DNA of 5,305 nt from Cyanobacteriota bacterium. Lineage in GTDB: Bacteria > Cyanobacteriota > Cyanobacteriia > Phormidesmidales > Phormidesmidaceae. The stretch lies in the NCBI GenBank assembly GCA_027483425.1, contig JAIXUR010000477.1, forward strand, positions 1 to 5,305. Direction: 5' to 3'. The first letter of the stretch is position 1; each line of letters starts with the position of its first letter. The translations under genes were made by a program, and so were the position numbers. Positions 5,251 through 5,305 of this stretch are shown piece by piece. The notes beneath the pieces are model-generated. The model saw nothing but the letters and a program-made list of their open reading frames with translations, made no database searches and had not been told where the DNA came from.

Positions 5251-5305
5251 TTCCCAGCGCCCTCGACTCGCTCTAGCCAGCCCCGCATTTTGCCAGGGTT
5301 GAGCA
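5247..5305 (-). CDS. C-terminal fragment of a probable FAD-linked oxidase (cut by window edge)
   Basis: Only the last 18 codons and the TGA stop (5247-5249) are inside the window; the encoded C-terminus reads LNPGKMRGWLERVEGAGK. The LNPGKM string is the hallmark near the C-terminus of FAD-linked oxidases of the GlcD / D-lactate dehydrogenase type, where it usually follows an FDP-x-G segment, here outside the window. That family link is knowledge-based and rests on six residues. The stop overlaps the ATG of the membrane-protein gene by the classic ATGA arrangement, so the two are probably one operon transcribed leftwards. The start and most of the gene lie to the right of the window. Confidence 0.5.
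   Translation of the reverse strand, partial: LNPGKMRGWLERVEGAGK

Noticed and set aside
5027..5302. 91-codon + strand frame opposite the membrane-protein gene
   Set aside because: It has low-complexity Ala/Pro/Ser composition and no recognisable domain. The - strand reading has membrane-protein structure and an ATGA junction.
1..5305. tRNA, rRNA, CRISPR array, transposase, toxin-antitoxin or phage genes
   Set aside because: None was seen on either strand. Repeats are limited to the short ones listed, and every gene-sized gap is under 300 bp.

Overview
The window looks like chromosomal DNA of a GC-rich, probably filamentous, cyanobacterium. Two independent signs support this. There are 13 perfect copies of the cyanobacterial HIP1 octamer GCGATCGC (starts at 736, 1798, 2088, 2161, 2712, 2733, 3078, 3168, 3417, 4114, 4575, 4880 and 5054). 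The central gene block encodes phylloquinone (vitamin K1) synthesis, which supplies the photosystem I quinone. No species can be named from the sequence alone.

Layout. Positions 1-282 are non-coding and hold a strong imperfect palindrome at the left edge (1-37), a second inverted repeat (61-89) and a small dyad (226-241) ahead of the first gene. A + strand gene (283-636) encodes a small DUF1823-type protein of unknown function. It converges on a - strand gene for a small OB-fold single-stranded-DNA-binding protein (851-1243). Between them lie a minus-strand intrinsic terminator (691-717) and a HIP1-centred hairpin (729-748). A 224-bp AT-richer divergent promoter region (1244-1467) separates ssb from the + strand block menA (1468-2382), menC (2397-3404) and menE (3389-4786). 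Converging on menE is a - strand pair: a 155-aa membrane protein (4783-5250) and, cut by the window edge, the last 18 codons of an upstream gene (5247-5305). That C-terminus resembles FAD-linked oxidases.

How the genes work together. MenC dehydrates SHCHC to o-succinylbenzoate. MenE activates this to o-succinylbenzoyl-CoA. After ring closure by MenB and thioester hydrolysis, both encoded elsewhere, MenA prenylates 1,4-dihydroxy-2-naphthoate in the membrane. The menA-menC gap is 14 bp and menC-menE overlap by 16 bp, so a single co-transcribed and partly translationally coupled unit is likely. The other men genes (F, D, B, thioesterase, methyltransferase) are not in the window.

I see no mobile element, CRISPR array, tRNA or rRNA, and no clearly new multi-gene system. 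The points most worth a second look are the palindrome at 1-37, the atypical SSB tail, the 4-bp tail-to-tail overlap of menE with the membrane-protein gene, the ATGA junction to the putative FAD-oxidase gene, the dyad just before menA, and a HIP1-carrying microduplication inside menC.
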